Assembly: GCF_001411805.1 (NCBI RefSeq)
Contig: NZ_CP007213.1
Location: 3,162,001-3,226,000, forward strand
Source of the DNA: Burkholderia plantarii
GTDB lineage: Bacteria > Pseudomonadota > Gammaproteobacteria > Burkholderiales > Burkholderiaceae
Reading direction: 5' to 3'
Length of the DNA: 64,000 nucleotides
The stretch's first letter is position 1. Every line of letters starts with the position of its first letter. The position numbers and the translations under genes are program-made. Shown one piece after another: positions 11,563-20,438 of this stretch. The notes under the pieces were generated by a model. The model had not been told where the DNA came from and did not search any database. It saw only the letters and a program-made list of their open reading frames with translations.

Positions 11563-13917
11563 ATGCAGGCGGCGTCAAACTGCGATCACAGTTCGGCCTC
11601 GGCGGCCTACGTCGACGTTGGCGCCGAAGCCGGCTTTGACGCCCGCACCGACGCGGCCGACCGCGTGCGCAGGCAGGCGGCGCGGCGCGAGATCGCGCAG
11701 GCATCGGCGGCGGCCTGGTGGCTTGTCACCGTCTCGCGGGCCGTGCTGCCGATGCCGGTGGTGACCGTCCTGCTGATCGGGCTCACCGCGTTCCTCGTCG
11801 CGCTGCTCGCGACGCCGGCCGACGCGTCCGCTCACGCGGCGGCGGACGGCGCCAACCCCACCGCCGAGGCCCGCAGCGATGCCGCCGAGGCCACGCCGCC
11901 GGCCGGCGCGTTGCCGCCCGTCTCGCCGTCCCCCCGCTCGCAGGCCGCCTCATTGCCGGCCTCATCCCCCGCCCTGTCGGCCGCCTCATCTCCAGGCATG
12001 TCCGTCGCCGCGTCGCCGCGCGCCACGCTGGCCGCTGCGCTCACGGCGACACCCGCGCCGGGGGCGCTCGTCCCCGCCGCGCTGCCGGGCAGCGACGCGC
12101 AACCCGGCACCACGGCGGGCGGCACGCCGGACGCGCCCGGCTGCCCGCTCGCCGTCGAAGCGGCGCGCGGCGCCTGGGACGCCGCCACGCCGCCCGCCGC
12201 GGGCTGGCGGCGCGTCACGCTGCCCGACGTCTGGACCTCGCGCTGGCCCGGCTTCGACGGCGTGGTCTGGTATCGCCTGGACTGGTCCGGCGCCTGCGGC
12301 GCCGGCGCGCCGCTCGCCGCCTTCATCGACTATCTGAACATGGCCGGCGCGGTCTATTTGAACGGCACGATGCTGGGACGCGACGCGCAACTCACCGAGC
12401 CGCTCAGCCGCGCCTGGAACATGCCGCGCTACTGGCTGCTGCCGGCACCGCTGCTGCACGCCGGCGCGCATGCCGGCAACACGCTGCTGATCCGCGTGTC
12501 GGGCCTCGCGGCCTACGCGCCCGGGCTGGGCCCGGTGCTGGTCGGGCCGCCCGAGGTGGTGGCGCGGCACTACGGCCATTCGCACCAGATCCGCCGCGAC
12601 CTGCAGCTCTACAGCCTGGCCGTCACCTCCACGCTCGGCTGCTTCTTCGTGGTGCTGTGGCTGATGCGGCGGCGCGAGAGCGTGTACGGCTGGTTCGGCC
12701 TGCAGTCGCTCGCCTGGTGGTGCTTCCAGGTGAACCAGGCGGCCACCACGCCGTGGCCATTCACGAGCACCGACGGCTGGGAGGCCGCGATGTCGGTGGC
12801 CGTGGTGCTGTTCGCCAGCAGCTTCGCGATGTTCACGCTGCGCTTCGCGAGCCGCCGCTACGCGCGCCTCGAGGCCGTGCTGTGGGCGCTCGCGGCGGCG
12901 CAGGCGGCGGCCATGCTGGCCACGCCGCATGCCGCGATCGAAACCGTGCGCGCCGTGATCGCGCTGATCCCGGCGGCCACCTTCATCGGCTGCTGCGGCG
13001 CGTTCATCGTGTTCTCGCTGCGCCGCCCGCGCGCGGACCGGCTCGCGCTGTCGGCCTGCATGCTGATCTTCATCGCGGCCTGCCTGCACGACATCCTGAC
13101 CTTCCTCGGCGTGCTGACCGACAACGTCTACTACACCTCGATCGCCGCCCAGTTCGAGATGATCGGCATGGCGCTCGTGCTGGCCTGGCGGTTCGTCACG
13201 AACCTGCGGCGCATCGAGCAGTTCAACGACGAGCTGACGGGCGCCGTGGCCGACGCGAAACGCGACCTGCGCGACACGCTCGATCGCGAACACGCGCTGC
13301 AGGTCGCCAACGCGCGCCTGAACGAGCGCCTGAGCCTCGCGCAGGACCTGCACGACGGGCTCGGCGGCACGCTGGTGTCGAGCATCATCACGCTCGAGCA
13401 CGCGCCGCACGACATGCCGCCCGCGCGCTTCCTCGGCATCCTCAAGGAACTGCGCGACGACCTGCGCATCATCATCGATTCGGCCGCGCTCGACCATGCC
13501 GGCACGCGCTCGCTCGAAGGCTTCATCGCGCCGCTGCGCCACCGGCTCGCGCGCGCGTTCGAGGCGCAGGACATCGACTGCCGCTGGCGGCTCGACGGCA
13601 TCGACACGCTGCACCTGCCGAACGCCGTCTGCCTCGACCTGATGCGCATCCTGCAGGAAGCGGCCACCAACGCGCTGCGCCACAGCGGCGCGACGCGCAT
13701 CGAGATCGGCCTCGCGCACGACGACGCGAGCGGACTGCGCCTCACGGTGGCCGACAACGGACACGGCTTCAATCCCGACGCGCCCACGCTGCACGGCGGG
13801 ATCGGCATGCGCAGCCTGCGCGCGCGGGTCGGCCGGCTGGGCGGGCAATTGCGGATCGATTCGGGCGCGGGCGGCACGACGATCGCGATCGAGATCGCCG
13901 GCCTCAGCTCGGACTGA
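11563..13917 (+). CDS. Membrane sensor histidine kinase with sugar-binding-like ectodomain (HisKA_3 type)
   Basis: The 784-residue protein has a transmembrane segment near residues 60-85, a long Ala/Pro/Ser-rich linker (about 85-200), a beta-sandwich ectodomain (about 205-345, 'VTLPDVWTSRWPGFDGVVWYR', 'AVYLNGTMLGRD') like the galactose-binding module of 7TM sensors, seven predicted membrane helices (about 350-560), a HisKA_3 dimerisation box with His597 in 'AQDLHDGLGG', and a HATPase_c domain ('VADNGHGF', 'GGIGMRSLRARV'). It follows the response regulator gene by 8 bp and should be its cognate kinase. The signal is unknown; the ectodomain suggests a carbohydrate or envelope ligand. Confidence 0.87.
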   Translation: MQAASNCDHSSASAAYVDVGAEAGFDARTDAADRVRRQAARREIAQASAAAWWLVTVSRAVLPMPVVTVLLIGLTAFLVALLATPADASAHAAADGANPTAEARSDAAEATPPAGALPPVSPSPRSQAASLPASSPALSAASSPGMSVAASPRATLAAALTATPAPGALVPAALPGSDAQPGTTAGGTPDAPGCPLAVEAARGAWDAATPPAAGWRRVTLPDVWTSRWPGFDGVVWYRLDWSGACGAGAPLAAFIDYLNMAGAVYLNGTMLGRDAQLTEPLSRAWNMPRYWLLPAPLLHAGAHAGNTLLIRVSGLAAYAPGLGPVLVGPPEVVARHYGHSHQIRRDLQLYSLAVTSTLGCFFVVLWLMRRRESVYGWFGLQSLAWWCFQVNQAATTPWPFTSTDGWEAAMSVAVVLFASSFAMFTLRFASRRYARLEAVLWALAAAQAAAMLATPHAAIETVRAVIALIPAATFIGCCGAFIVFSLRRPRADRLALSACMLIFIAACLHDILTFLGVLTDNVYYTSIAAQFEMIGMALVLAWRFVTNLRRIEQFNDELTGAVADAKRDLRDTLDREHALQVANARLNERLSLAQDLHDGLGGTLVSSIITLEHAPHDMPPARFLGILKELRDDLRIIIDSAALDHAGTRSLEGFIAPLRHRLARAFEAQDIDCRWRLDGIDTLHLPNAVCLDLMRILQEAATNALRHSGATRIEIGLAHDDASGLRLTVADNGHGFNPDAPTLHGGIGMRSLRARVGRLGGQLRIDSGAGGTTIAIEIAGLSSD

Positions 13918-13965
13918 CGCGGCGCGCGAGCCCCGCCACGGCGCCGCCGCCGGCACGGTTCGGCG

Positions 13966-13987
13966 CCATACCCATTTCGGGGTATGG
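13966..13987 (+). terminator. Stem-loop after the histidine kinase gene
   Basis: An 8-bp perfect stem CCATACCC / GGGTATGG with a 6-base loop lies 48 bp past the kinase stop codon. It is followed by a short T-containing stretch (CCTGTTTTGC) rather than a pure T tract, so it may be a weak terminator or a protein-binding dyad. Confidence 0.45.
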
Positions 13988-14599
13988 GCACCTGTTTTGC
14001 GGATTGCTAATCTGGCCGCTCATTCGGTTGCGAATGCAATGCATCGCGGATCGGGCGAACCCGCCGCACGGGCCGACACCGGCGACGGGCTGGCGCTGCC
14101 TGGCAACGCACCGAATGAGATGGGCGAACGCGTCCTGAAGACACGCGCCGCCCGTCATTCTCTGGCTCGGGGCGATGGCCGGCCGGCGCAGCGGCGTCGG
14201 CCGGGATCGCTCGCCAACTCCCGCTCGCCCCGCGCCGCCTTCGTCCTTTCCCTAACCCCGCCTTGCTTTGTGTCGAACTCGCTCGGCACGCCCGCGCGCG
14301 AAATCGTGCGAAGACACCGATGCAATGCGGCGGCATTCCGCTTCGGCTCCCTGAGCGACGCCTCCGCCTTCATTCCCGCCTTCATTCCCGCCTTCGTTCC
14401 GGCCTTCGTTCCGGCCCGCGCGGCCGGGATACAATCCGTCTCGTGCCGGCCCCGCACCGGCGGCAGGCCGCGCCCCGTGCAGGCGAGCAGCCGGCGGCAC
14501 GCACCGCACACGACACAAGTCACACGACGCCCGGCCCCGCGAACCCGCGCCGCGGCATTCGCCGAAAGTTTTTTCGATCTCCTGTAACCCGGACGACGC
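13988..14599. other. Gene-poor stretch upstream of the ECF sigma gene
   Basis: About 610 bp with no ORF showing a recognisable domain. It contains four tandem 12-bp units at 14366-14413 (listed separately) and must carry the promoter of the ECF sigma operon. A short AT-containing segment (GAAAGTTTTTTCGATCTCC) lies just before the sigma factor start. Nothing else was recognised. Confidence 0.5.
14366..14413. repeat. Four tandem 12-bp repeats
   Basis: Two copies of GCCTTCATTCCC (14366-14377, 14378-14389) are followed directly by two copies of the variant GCCTTCGTTCCG (14390-14401, 14402-14413). The units lie in the non-coding leader upstream of the ECF sigma gene. Such short arrays can expand or contract by slippage; no function is evident. 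Confidence 0.8.
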
Positions 14600-15172
14600 A
14601 TGGAGCGAACTCAAGATGGCGGCGCTCGACAACAGGCCGAGCAGGCGCTGCGGCAATGGCTGCTGGCGGGCCTCGACGGCGACGAGGCCGCCTACCGGCG
14701 CTTCCTGAGCGCCCTGTCGGCGCACCTGCGCGGCTTCGTGCGGCGCCGGCTCGCGAGCCGGCCCGCCGACGTCGAGGATCTGGTGCAGGAAATCCTGCTC
14801 GCGGTCCACGACAAGCGGCACACGTATCGCGCCGGCGAGCCGCTGACGGCCTGGATCCACGCGATCGCGCGCTACAAGCTGATCGACTATTTCCGCGCCT
14901 GGTCGAGGCAGGACGCGCTGAACGAAAGCTTCGACGACGAGTCGGAGTGGATCGCGGCGTCGGAGCTGGAGCCGTCCGAGGCCCGGCGCGATCTCGGCAA
15001 GCTGCTCGACACGCTGCCGGACCGGCAGCGCCTGCCGATCGTGCATGTGAAGCTCGAAGGGTTGTCCGTGGCCGAAACGGCACGGATGACGGGCCTGTCC
15101 GAATCGGCCGTGAAGATCGGAGTACACCGCGGCCTGAAGGCGCTGGCCGCGAAGATTCGGGGAACACGATGA
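14600..15172 (+). CDS. ECF-type RNA polymerase sigma factor (SigF-like)
   Basis: The 190-residue protein has region 2 (about residues 45-115, 'LVQEILLAVHDKRHTY', 'TAWIHAIARYKLIDYFR') and region 4 (about 130-185, 'LPDRQRLPIVHVKLEGLSVAETARMTGLSESAVKIGVHRGLK'), with no region 3, as in extracytoplasmic-function factors. Its stop overlaps the start of the next gene (ATGA at 15169-15172), and that gene encodes an NrsF-type membrane protein, the known partner of SigF-like factors. Inference: the pair responds to an envelope or oxidative signal, with the sigma factor held at the membrane until released. Confidence 0.92.
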   Translation: MERTQDGGARQQAEQALRQWLLAGLDGDEAAYRRFLSALSAHLRGFVRRRLASRPADVEDLVQEILLAVHDKRHTYRAGEPLTAWIHAIARYKLIDYFRAWSRQDALNESFDDESEWIAASELEPSEARRDLGKLLDTLPDRQRLPIVHVKLEGLSVAETARMTGLSESAVKIGVHRGLKALAAKIRGTR

Positions 15173-15810
15173 AAACCGACGATCTGATATCGATGCTGGC
15201 CACGGGCGTGACGCCCGTGGACCCGCGCTTGCCGGCCAGGCGCTTCGCGACGGCGCTCGCGATCGGCGCGGCCGGCGCGCTGCTGCTGATGGCGGCGCTG
15301 CTCGGCGTGCGCCGCGATCTCGCCGAGGTCGCGCTCACGCCGCTGTTCTGGGCCAAGGTCGCGCTGCCGCTCGTGATCGCGATCGGCGCGCTCGCCACGC
15401 TGGCGCGGCTCGCCCGACCCGGTGCGCGCGCCGGCCGCCCGAGCCTGCTGATCGCCGCGCCGGTGGCGGTGGTCTGGATCGCCGCGCTGGCCGTGCTGGC
15501 CGCCGCGCCGGCCGGCGAGCGGCTCGCGCTCGTGCTCGGCTCGACCTGGAAGGTCTGTCCGTCGCTGATCGCGCTGCTGTCGGTGCCGGGCTTCGTGGCG
15601 ACCTTTTCCGCGCTGCGCAGCCTCGCGCCCACCCGCCTGCGGCTGGCGGGCGCCGTGGGCGGCCTGCTGGCGGGCGCCGTCGCGACGCTCGTCTACTGCC
15701 TGCATTGCCCGGAGATGGGCGTGCCGTTCTGGGGCGTCTGGTATCTGCTCGGCATGCTGGCGCCGACCGCCGTGGGCGCCGTTATCGGGCCGCGCGTGCT
15801 GCGCTGGTGA
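15169..15810 (+). CDS. NrsF-type anti-sigma factor (DUF1109), integral membrane
   Basis: The 213-residue protein starts with a short cytoplasmic segment carrying the family's 'DDLISMLATGVTPVD' opening, then about six hydrophobic helices. This is the layout of DUF1109/NrsF proteins, which sequester SigF-type ECF sigma factors. Two periplasm-side cysteines are visible in 'STWKVCPSLIALLS' and 'LVYCLHCPEMGVPFWGVWYLLG'; such cysteines matter for signalling in the Caulobacter system. Translation is coupled to the sigma factor by the ATGA overlap, which also fixes the start. Confidence 0.9.
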   Translation: MKTDDLISMLATGVTPVDPRLPARRFATALAIGAAGALLLMAALLGVRRDLAEVALTPLFWAKVALPLVIAIGALATLARLARPGARAGRPSLLIAAPVAVVWIAALAVLAAAPAGERLALVLGSTWKVCPSLIALLSVPGFVATFSALRSLAPTRLRLAGAVGGLLAGAVATLVYCLHCPEMGVPFWGVWYLLGMLAPTAVGAVIGPRVLRW

Positions 15811-15926
15811 TGGCGCGCGGCCGCGTTGCGGCGTCGCCCCGCCCGCGCATCGGTTGATTCCGCCGCGGCGGCACGACTGCCGCGGCGGGCGCCGCGATTC
15901 ACACCACACCGCGCTCCCCGCCTCGC

Positions 15927-17183
15927 TCAAGCCCGCGCCGCCACGCCAGGCGCGGGCTCCACCCAGCGGCGCGCATAAGCCAGCATCGCCGCGAAGCTGG
16001 CGAGAAAGGCCAACCCGCCCACCATCAGCAGCCCCGTCTCGCCGACGAGCGGCAGCAGGTTCGTCAGCAGGCCCGTCACGACCCACGCCACCGCCATCAC
16101 CGAGCCGGCCACGCCGAGCGCCCAGCCCTGCCGCCCGGCCTCGACCGCGTCGGAATACGCGGTGTAGATGGTCGTATAGGCAACCATGTCGAAACAGCCC
16201 ACCACCATGCCGAGCGCCCACAGCGCGTGCTCGGCCGGCAGCAGCGCCGAGAGGATCTGCGCCGCGCCCGCGGCCAGCAGGCCGGCCGCCGCGATCGTCA
16301 CCACCCGCCAGCGCCGCAGCATCAAGCGCACCACCACGCCGAGCCCGAACACGAACGCCACGCCGATCAGGCCGCTGAACAGGCCGAGCCGCGCGCTCGT
16401 GTAGTGAAAGCGCGTCTGCATCACGAGCATGATGGTCTGCAGGTAGAGCCCGTAGCCGACCTGCATCAGGAAGAACACCGCGCTCAGCATCGCCACGCGC
16501 CGGTGCCGGGCCGCCTCGCGCAGCGTGCGCAGCGGCAGCAGCCAGTCGAGGCGGGCCTGGCCGCGCGGCGCCGCCGTGTCGGGCCACGCGCGCCTCAGCC
16601 ATGCGCCGCAGGCGGCCGCGAGCACGGCCACCAGCAGGAACGGCGTGCCATAGCCGAGGCCCGGCGCGAGCGCGCGATCCGACGCGATGCCGCCCAGCAC
16701 CGGCCCCACGATCACGCCCGCACTGAACGCCATCGACATCACGCTCATGTCGCGCGCCTTGGTGCGCGGCGTGGCGAGGTCGCCGATCGCCGCCTGCGCG
16801 ATGCCCTGGCAGCCGGCCATCAGGCCGCTCAGGCCGCGCCCGGCCAGCAGCAGCGCGAGGCTCGGCAGCCAGGCGCCGAGCGCCATCAGCAGATAGGCGA
16901 GCGCGAGGCCGCGCACGCAGGCCAGCATGACCTTGCGGCGGCCGTGGCGGTCCGACAGCTCGCCCAGCAGCGACGAGCCGAACAGCATGCAGAACGGATA
17001 GATGCCGTAGCCGAGCCCGAGCACGAAGTTGCGCAGCGCCGGGCTGGTCGCGGCCGCCACGAGGCCCGAGCGCGGATCGGAGAAGATCGCGGCCATGATC
17101 GGATAGACGAGGCCGAAGCCCATCGCGTCGATCGCGATCGCGAGCAGGCAGGGGCCGAGGTGCTTCAGGTTCAGGGTGGACAT
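15927..17183 (-). CDS. Major facilitator superfamily transporter (TetA-like)
   Basis: The 418-residue protein has twelve predicted membrane helices. The loop between helices 2 and 3 carries the MFS signature 'GELSDRHGRRKVMLACV', and the fifth helix carries 'GVIVGPVLGGI', the motif typical of drug/H+ antiporters. It probably exports a small hydrophobic molecule; the substrate is unknown. It follows the LysR gene at 17312-18214 on the same strand with a 128-bp gap, so that regulator may control it. The start at 17183 places helix 1 at residues 8-28. Confidence 0.85.
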   Translation of the reverse strand: MSTLNLKHLGPCLLAIAIDAMGFGLVYPIMAAIFSDPRSGLVAAATSPALRNFVLGLGYGIYPFCMLFGSSLLGELSDRHGRRKVMLACVRGLALAYLLMALGAWLPSLALLLAGRGLSGLMAGCQGIAQAAIGDLATPRTKARDMSVMSMAFSAGVIVGPVLGGIASDRALAPGLGYGTPFLLVAVLAAACGAWLRRAWPDTAAPRGQARLDWLLPLRTLREAARHRRVAMLSAVFFLMQVGYGLYLQTIMLVMQTRFHYTSARLGLFSGLIGVAFVFGLGVVVRLMLRRWRVVTIAAAGLLAAGAAQILSALLPAEHALWALGMVVGCFDMVAYTTIYTAYSDAVEAGRQGWALGVAGSVMAVAWVVTGLLTNLLPLVGETGLLMVGGLAFLASFAAMLAYARRWVEPAPGVAARA

Positions 17184-17311
17184 GGATGGGGCGCGCGAAG
17201 TGGAAACGAGCGCCCACGTTAGCGGCCGGCCCGCGCGCCCGGTAGGCGCGGTCCGCCGATGTCAGTCATCGCGCGATTCGATGAATCGGGATGCGCGCGA
17301 GCCGGCTCGCG

Positions 17312-18214
17312 TCAACCGGCCTCGCGCACCATCGCGGGCAGCGCCGCCTCGAGCAGTTCGAGGACGATCCGCGTCTTGGCCGGCAGCGGTCGCGCGACCG
17401 GCAGCAGCGCGTGCAGGTCGAAGCCGGGCACCGTGAAGCCGGGCAGCAGGCGCACCAGCCGGCCCGCCGCCAGCGCCTCCGCGCAGACGATTTCCTGCAG
17501 CACGCCGATCCCGGCGCCGCGCAGCAGCAGTTCGCGCACCGGCCCCCAGTGGCTCGCCGTCGCGACGACGTTGATCGGCGCCGCGCACGCGCCCGCCGCC
17601 GCGCGCAGCGGCAGCTGGCCGTCGGCGAACAGCCCGGCCACCGCCAGGAACGGATGGCGGACCAGACCGGCCGGCTCGTCCGGGCAGCCGCGCGCCGCCA
17701 GATAGGCGGGCGCGGCCACCAGCAGGCGCCGCACGTGGCCGAGCCGCCGCGCCACGAAATTCCCGTTGCCGACGGCGCCCAGGCGCAGCGAGAGATCGAC
17801 GCCCTCGGTCACCGGATCGGTCGGCTCGTCGTTGAGGATCAGCTCGACGTGCCAGTCGGGGTGCCGCTCGCGCAGCACGGCCAGCACGCCCGGCAGCACC
17901 GCGTCGCCGAGCCCGTGCGGCGCGGCGATGCGGATGCGCCCGCGCGCGGCGGCGCGCTCCGGCATCACGGCCGCCTGCGCCTCCTCGGCGGCGTCGAGCA
18001 CGAGCTTGCTCTTCTGGTAAAAGGCGACGCCCTCGTCGGTACACGACACGGCGCGCGTGCTGCGCAGCAGCAGACGCACGCCGAGATGGCGTTCGAGCCG
18101 CTCGATGCGGTCGCTGACCGCCGGCTGCCCGAGCCCGAGATCCTTAGCGGCGCGCGACAGGTTCCCCCGCTCGACGACCCGCACGAACACCCGCATTGCC
18201 GCCAGCAAATCCAT
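17312..18214 (-). CDS. LysR-family transcriptional regulator
   Basis: The 300-residue product has a LysR helix-turn-helix (about residues 3-62, 'VVERGNLSRAAKDLGLGQPAVSDRIERLER') and a substrate-binding-like effector domain (about 88-292). The ATG at 18214 places the helix-turn-helix at the N-terminus as usual; a longer reading from 18514 has no domain in the extra 100 residues. It is divergent from madLM (302-bp gap) and upstream of an MFS gene on its own strand, so it could control either. Its subfamily (CrgA/AaeR-like) gives no firm ligand. Confidence 0.87.
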   Translation of the reverse strand: MDLLAAMRVFVRVVERGNLSRAAKDLGLGQPAVSDRIERLERHLGVRLLLRSTRAVSCTDEGVAFYQKSKLVLDAAEEAQAAVMPERAAARGRIRIAAPHGLGDAVLPGVLAVLRERHPDWHVELILNDEPTDPVTEGVDLSLRLGAVGNGNFVARRLGHVRRLLVAAPAYLAARGCPDEPAGLVRHPFLAVAGLFADGQLPLRAAAGACAAPINVVATASHWGPVRELLLRGAGIGVLQEIVCAEALAAGRLVRLLPGFTVPGFDLHALLPVARPLPAKTRIVLELLEAALPAMVREAG

Positions 18215-18516
18215 CGCGTCCTCATGTCGTTCAAGTCGTGAACCCCGCGCACGGCGCGGCGGGCCATCAGCATAGCCGACGCGGCGGCCGGGCCGGGCCG
18301 GCCGAAAGCGGTCCGTTCTTTCCGTTATCCGCGCACATTGCCGTTCCCACTGAATCGCCCGGACAACTTCATAAATGCGCGAATAGCGGCGGACTAGACT
18401 GTCCGTGCCGGAGCATCGGCACCACGGCCAGCCCGAGAACGCGTTCCGATCGACGAACCGCCGGGCGGCGGCCCTCGCGCCGCCAACGATTCCTATCAGA
18501 AAGACTGGAGACAACG
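18215..18516. promoter_or_regulatory. Divergent control region between the LysR gene and madLM
   Basis: The 302 bp hold no ORF with a recognisable domain. The part nearest madL (about 18350-18400, around ACTTCATAAATGCGCGAA) is less GC-rich than the rest and is the likely promoter and regulator-binding area. A TTC/GAA dyad spans 18370-18385. No firm -10/-35 pair could be assigned. Confidence 0.4.
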
Positions 18517-18900
18517 ATGATCATCTATGGAACCGCCCTGCTCGCGTTCTGCCATCTCGCGGGCCTCTTTCTCGGCGACCTGCTGGGCGCCGCGATCGGC
18601 GTGAAGACCAACGTCGGCGGCGTCGGCATCGCGATGCTGCTGCTGATCGTGCTGCGCATCTGGCTGCACCGGCGCGGCTGGCTGCCGAAGGAGACCGAAT
18701 CCGGCGTGACGTTCTGGGGCGCGATGTACATCCCGGTGGTGGTGGCGATGGCGGCCAACCAGAACGTGCTGGCCGCGCTCAAGGGCGGCCCGGTCGCACT
18801 GATCGCCGCGGTGGGCGCGGTGGCGATCTGCGCCTGCTGCATCGCGGTGCTCTCGCGCATCGGCAACGACGACTCGGCACTCGTGCCGGCCGAGCAATAA
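18517..18900 (+). CDS. madL: Malonate transporter subunit MadL
   Basis: The 127-residue membrane protein has four predicted helices and fits the MadL family throughout, including 'GDLLGAAIGVKTNVGGVGIAMLLLI' (about 22-46) and 'GVTFWGAMYIPVVVAMAANQNV'. MadL and MadM together form a sodium-dependent malonate carrier in the inner membrane. The ATG at 18517 follows a GGAG ribosome site. madM begins 12 bp downstream. Unlike the usual arrangement, no malonate decarboxylase (mdc) genes are adjacent in this window. Confidence 0.92.
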   Translation: MIIYGTALLAFCHLAGLFLGDLLGAAIGVKTNVGGVGIAMLLLIVLRIWLHRRGWLPKETESGVTFWGAMYIPVVVAMAANQNVLAALKGGPVALIAAVGAVAICACCIAVLSRIGNDDSALVPAEQ

Positions 18901-18912
18901 GCGGAGGCCGCC

Positions 18913-19680
18913 ATGCTTGCCATGCTCGAAAAAATCGTTGCGCACAACGGCCTCATCGCCGCGTTCGCGCTCGTCGGCATCGTGATGTGGGTGTCGGCCA
19001 CGCTGTCGCGCAACCTCACGCGCGGCCGCGTCCACGGCTCCGCGATCGCGATCCTGATCGGTCTCGTGCTCGCCTATGTCGGCGGCGTCGCCACGCACGG
19101 CGAGAAAGGCATCGCCGACATCCCGCTGTTCGCCGGCATCGGCGTGATGGGCGGGGCGATGCTGCGCGATTTCGCGATCGTCGCGACCGCGTTCGAGGTG
19201 CAGGCCACCGAGGCGCGCCGCGCCGGCCTGATCGGCGTGCTGTCGCTGCTGCTCGGCACGGTGCTGCCGTTCATCGTCGGCGCGCTGGTGGCGCGCGCGT
19301 TCGGCTACACCGACGCCGTCAGCATGACGACGATCGGCGCCGGCGCGGTGACCTACATCGTCGGCCCGGTGACGGGCGCCGCGATCGGCGCGAGTTCCGA
19401 CGTGATCGCGCTGAGCATCGCCACCGGACTCGTGAAGGCCATCATCGTGATGGTCGGCACGCCGCTCGCGGCCGGCTTCCTCGGCCTGCGCACGCCGCGC
19501 TCGGCGATGATCTTCGGCGGGCTGGCCGGCACCGTCAGCGGCGTGACGGCGGGCCTCGCCGCCACCGACCGGCGCCTGGTGCCCTACGGCGCGCTGATCT
19601 CGACGTTCCATACCGGCGTGGGCTGCCTGCTCGGGCCGTCGGTGCTGTACTTCGCGACGCGGGCGATCGTGGGCGGGTGA
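18913..19680 (+). CDS. madM: Malonate transporter subunit MadM
   Basis: The 255-residue protein has about eight to nine hydrophobic helices and matches MadM: 'IVMWVSATLSRNLTRGRVHGSAIAI' (about 25-50), 'GVMGGAMLRDFAIVATAFEV' (about 78-97) and 'TIGAGAVTYIVGPVTGAAIGA' are family hallmarks. It is the larger subunit of the malonate/Na+ symporter. A GGAGG ribosome site precedes the start. It is transcribed with madL; the gene to its right is a separate hypothetical. Confidence 0.92.
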   Translation: MLAMLEKIVAHNGLIAAFALVGIVMWVSATLSRNLTRGRVHGSAIAILIGLVLAYVGGVATHGEKGIADIPLFAGIGVMGGAMLRDFAIVATAFEVQATEARRAGLIGVLSLLLGTVLPFIVGALVARAFGYTDAVSMTTIGAGAVTYIVGPVTGAAIGASSDVIALSIATGLVKAIIVMVGTPLAAGFLGLRTPRSAMIFGGLAGTVSGVTAGLAATDRRLVPYGALISTFHTGVGCLLGPSVLYFATRAIVGG

Positions 19681-19871
19681 GCACGGCGGCGTGGACCGCA
19701 CGGCGGGGCCGTCGACGGCGCCGCCATCGTCGCCGCGCTGCCTTGCCGGCGCCCGGCTCGCGTGCCGCCCGCGTGCTCGGGCGTGATCGGCCGGCATTCC
19801 GCCGGTCGCGTCGCCCGCACCGCCAGGCTCGATCGTAACGCTCCCGCTTTCCCTTATCGCCCCTGTCGCCG

Positions 19872-20438
19872 ATGTCCGCTCCGCCCGTCCCCCGTCATTC
19901 CGCTTCGCGCCCGTCGCCGCCGCTGCCCGAGCACGAGCGCCGCGACCTGCAGTTGAAACACCATCTGGCGTTCGCGCGGCTGCGCGCCGACTGCCGCGAT
20001 CCGGCGCCGCTCGCCGTACTCGCCAACGTGATCCGGCTCGCATGGCAGCTGCGGGACGTGGCGTCGACGCCCTCGCTCGCGCTGCTGTGCCGGCGCGCGG
20101 AGCAGGCTCTCGAAGGGGCGTTTCTGCGCGGCGCGCCTTATCGCCTCGACGCCATGCAGCGCGATGCGATCGGCCTGCTCCTCGCGCTGCACGACGCGCA
20201 ACTGGCGACACTGACGATCGATCGCTACCTCGATGCCTGGCGTGCGATCCGGGCGGCGCCGCCGGCGCCCCCCGAGGGCGACCGCCGGAAACGGCGGGCA
20301 AGGGAAGGCGGGCTGCCCGGCGTGAGGCCGACGCGCGTCACGGGAGAGCCGATATCCCGTGGCACGCCGGCTGTCAGACGGGCGTGCGGCGATGCCTCGA
20401 GCGGCGCGGCTCACCCGCCGAGCGGCGGGTCGGCGTGA
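19872..20438 (+). CDS. Hypothetical protein, helical core with disordered tail
   Basis: The 188 residues contain an all-helical core at about 20-125 ('LQLKHHLAFARLRADC', 'PLAVLANVIRLAWQLRD', 'AIGLLLALHDAQLATLTIDRYLDAW') that resembles small proteins found in Burkholderia without known function. The last 60 residues are Arg/Gly/Pro-rich and probably disordered or a read-through of a shorter gene. It converges with the lipoprotein gene and ends exactly where that one ends. No function is proposed. Confidence 0.5.
   Translation: MSAPPVPRHSASRPSPPLPEHERRDLQLKHHLAFARLRADCRDPAPLAVLANVIRLAWQLRDVASTPSLALLCRRAEQALEGAFLRGAPYRLDAMQRDAIGLLLALHDAQLATLTIDRYLDAWRAIRAAPPAPPEGDRRKRRAREGGLPGVRPTRVTGEPISRGTPAVRRACGDASSGAAHPPSGGSA

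Noticed and set aside
14582..14610. TGTAACC-N16-CGAAC, resembling an ECF sigma promoter
   Set aside because: It would start transcription inside the sigma factor gene, and no suitable in-frame start follows. The real promoter must be further upstream.
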